This document shows, piece by piece, positions 5,010-5,232 of a stretch of DNA of 5,232 nt. The DNA lies in assembly GCA_019241735.1 (NCBI GenBank), contig JAFAWN010000074.1:1-5232 (forward strand). Direction: 5' to 3'. The DNA comes from Terriglobales bacterium (GTDB taxonomy: Bacteria; Acidobacteriota; Terriglobia; Terriglobales; Acidobacteriaceae). The translations under genes and the position numbers were made by a program. Numbering within the stretch: the first letter of the stretch is position 1; each line of letters starts with the position of its first letter. The notes below the pieces were generated by a model. The model did no database searches. It saw nothing but the letters and a program-made list of their open reading frames with translations, and was not told where the DNA came from.

Positions 5010-5232
5010 ATGAGTAAATTCGTCAAGCGGGTACGCGCCTTATTTCTCATCGCCGTGATGGGAATGCTGGTCTCCACTTTCTCCTCCACCGCCCACGCTC
5101 AAGTGGGCCGGCATACTGCATTCTGCAAAAAACTATTCAATCCAAACCTGAACCCTAACGGGAAGATATTCGGCTCGCAAGGCGCTCAGATGTACTGCTT
5201 CGGCTCCCAACTGTCCGCCAGCAACCGGCGAC
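5010..5232 (+). CDS. Secreted protein of unknown function, N-terminal part, cut by window edge
   Basis: Only the first 74 codons are visible and the frame remains open at the right edge. Residues 1-30 form a textbook Sec signal peptide: basic n-region (KFVKRVR), hydrophobic core (ALFLIAVMGMLV), and a Ser/Thr-rich c-region ending in AHA before Gln31, a good signal peptidase I site. The visible mature part is Asn/Gly/Gln-rich, with NPNLNPNGK at 44-52 and two cysteines (Cys39, Cys63) that could form a disulfide after export. There is no lipobox cysteine, so it is periplasmic, outer-membrane or extracellular rather than a lipoprotein. It is divergent from the VOC gene and shares its 239-nt control region. 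I do not recognise the family. The start is well supported by the Shine-Dalgarno. Confidence 0.8.
   Translation, partial: MSKFVKRVRALFLIAVMGMLVSTFSSTAHAQVGRHTAFCKKLFNPNLNPNGKIFGSQGAQMYCFGSQLSASNRR

Overview
The window looks like chromosomal DNA from a Gram-negative bacterium with moderately high GC. A HlyD-type adaptor encoded with MacB/FtsX-type permeases implies an envelope with two membranes. The gene style (duplicated ~380-residue permeases plus adaptor, a small 'HHIGIPT' VOC protein, a secreted protein of unknown type) is reminiscent of Acidobacteriota, but that placement is an impression and no marker gene is present. I see no phage, IS, CRISPR, tRNA or rRNA.

Layout. Positions 1-4026 hold a tight minus-strand operon read right to left. 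It contains FtsX-like permease A1 (4026-2878), its tandem paralogue A2 (2872-1721; about 63% identical by hand count), a more distant third FtsX-like permease B (1705-542), and the N-terminal 166 codons of a HlyD/MacA-like membrane fusion protein (500-1, cut by the window edge). The gaps are 5, 15 and 41 nt. The ATPase that must energise these permeases is not in the window; it probably lies just beyond the left edge or elsewhere in the genome. Positions 4027-4431 are non-coding. The part next to permease A1 has several overlapping inverted repeats and one weak sigma70-like promoter candidate. Positions 4432-4770 (minus) encode a compact 112-residue VOC (glyoxalase/dioxygenase superfamily) protein with a very good Shine-Dalgarno. 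Positions 4771-5009 are a divergent regulatory region containing an imperfect dyad: similar promoter-like elements facing both ways and an 8-bp inverted repeat. From 5010 to the right edge (plus) runs the start of a secreted protein with a clear signal peptide, otherwise unrecognised.

How it works together. Permeases plus adaptor fit a MacAB/DevBCA-like efflux or export machine acting from the inner membrane and periplasm; the substrate cannot be told from sequence. The unusual point is three permease genes, two of them a diverged tandem pair, with one adaptor and no adjacent ATPase in view. The VOC gene and the secreted-protein gene form a separate divergent pair with no visible functional link to the exporter. 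I found no convincing wholly new system. The points most worth checking are the permease duplication, the missing ATPase and the two dyad-rich intergenic regions.
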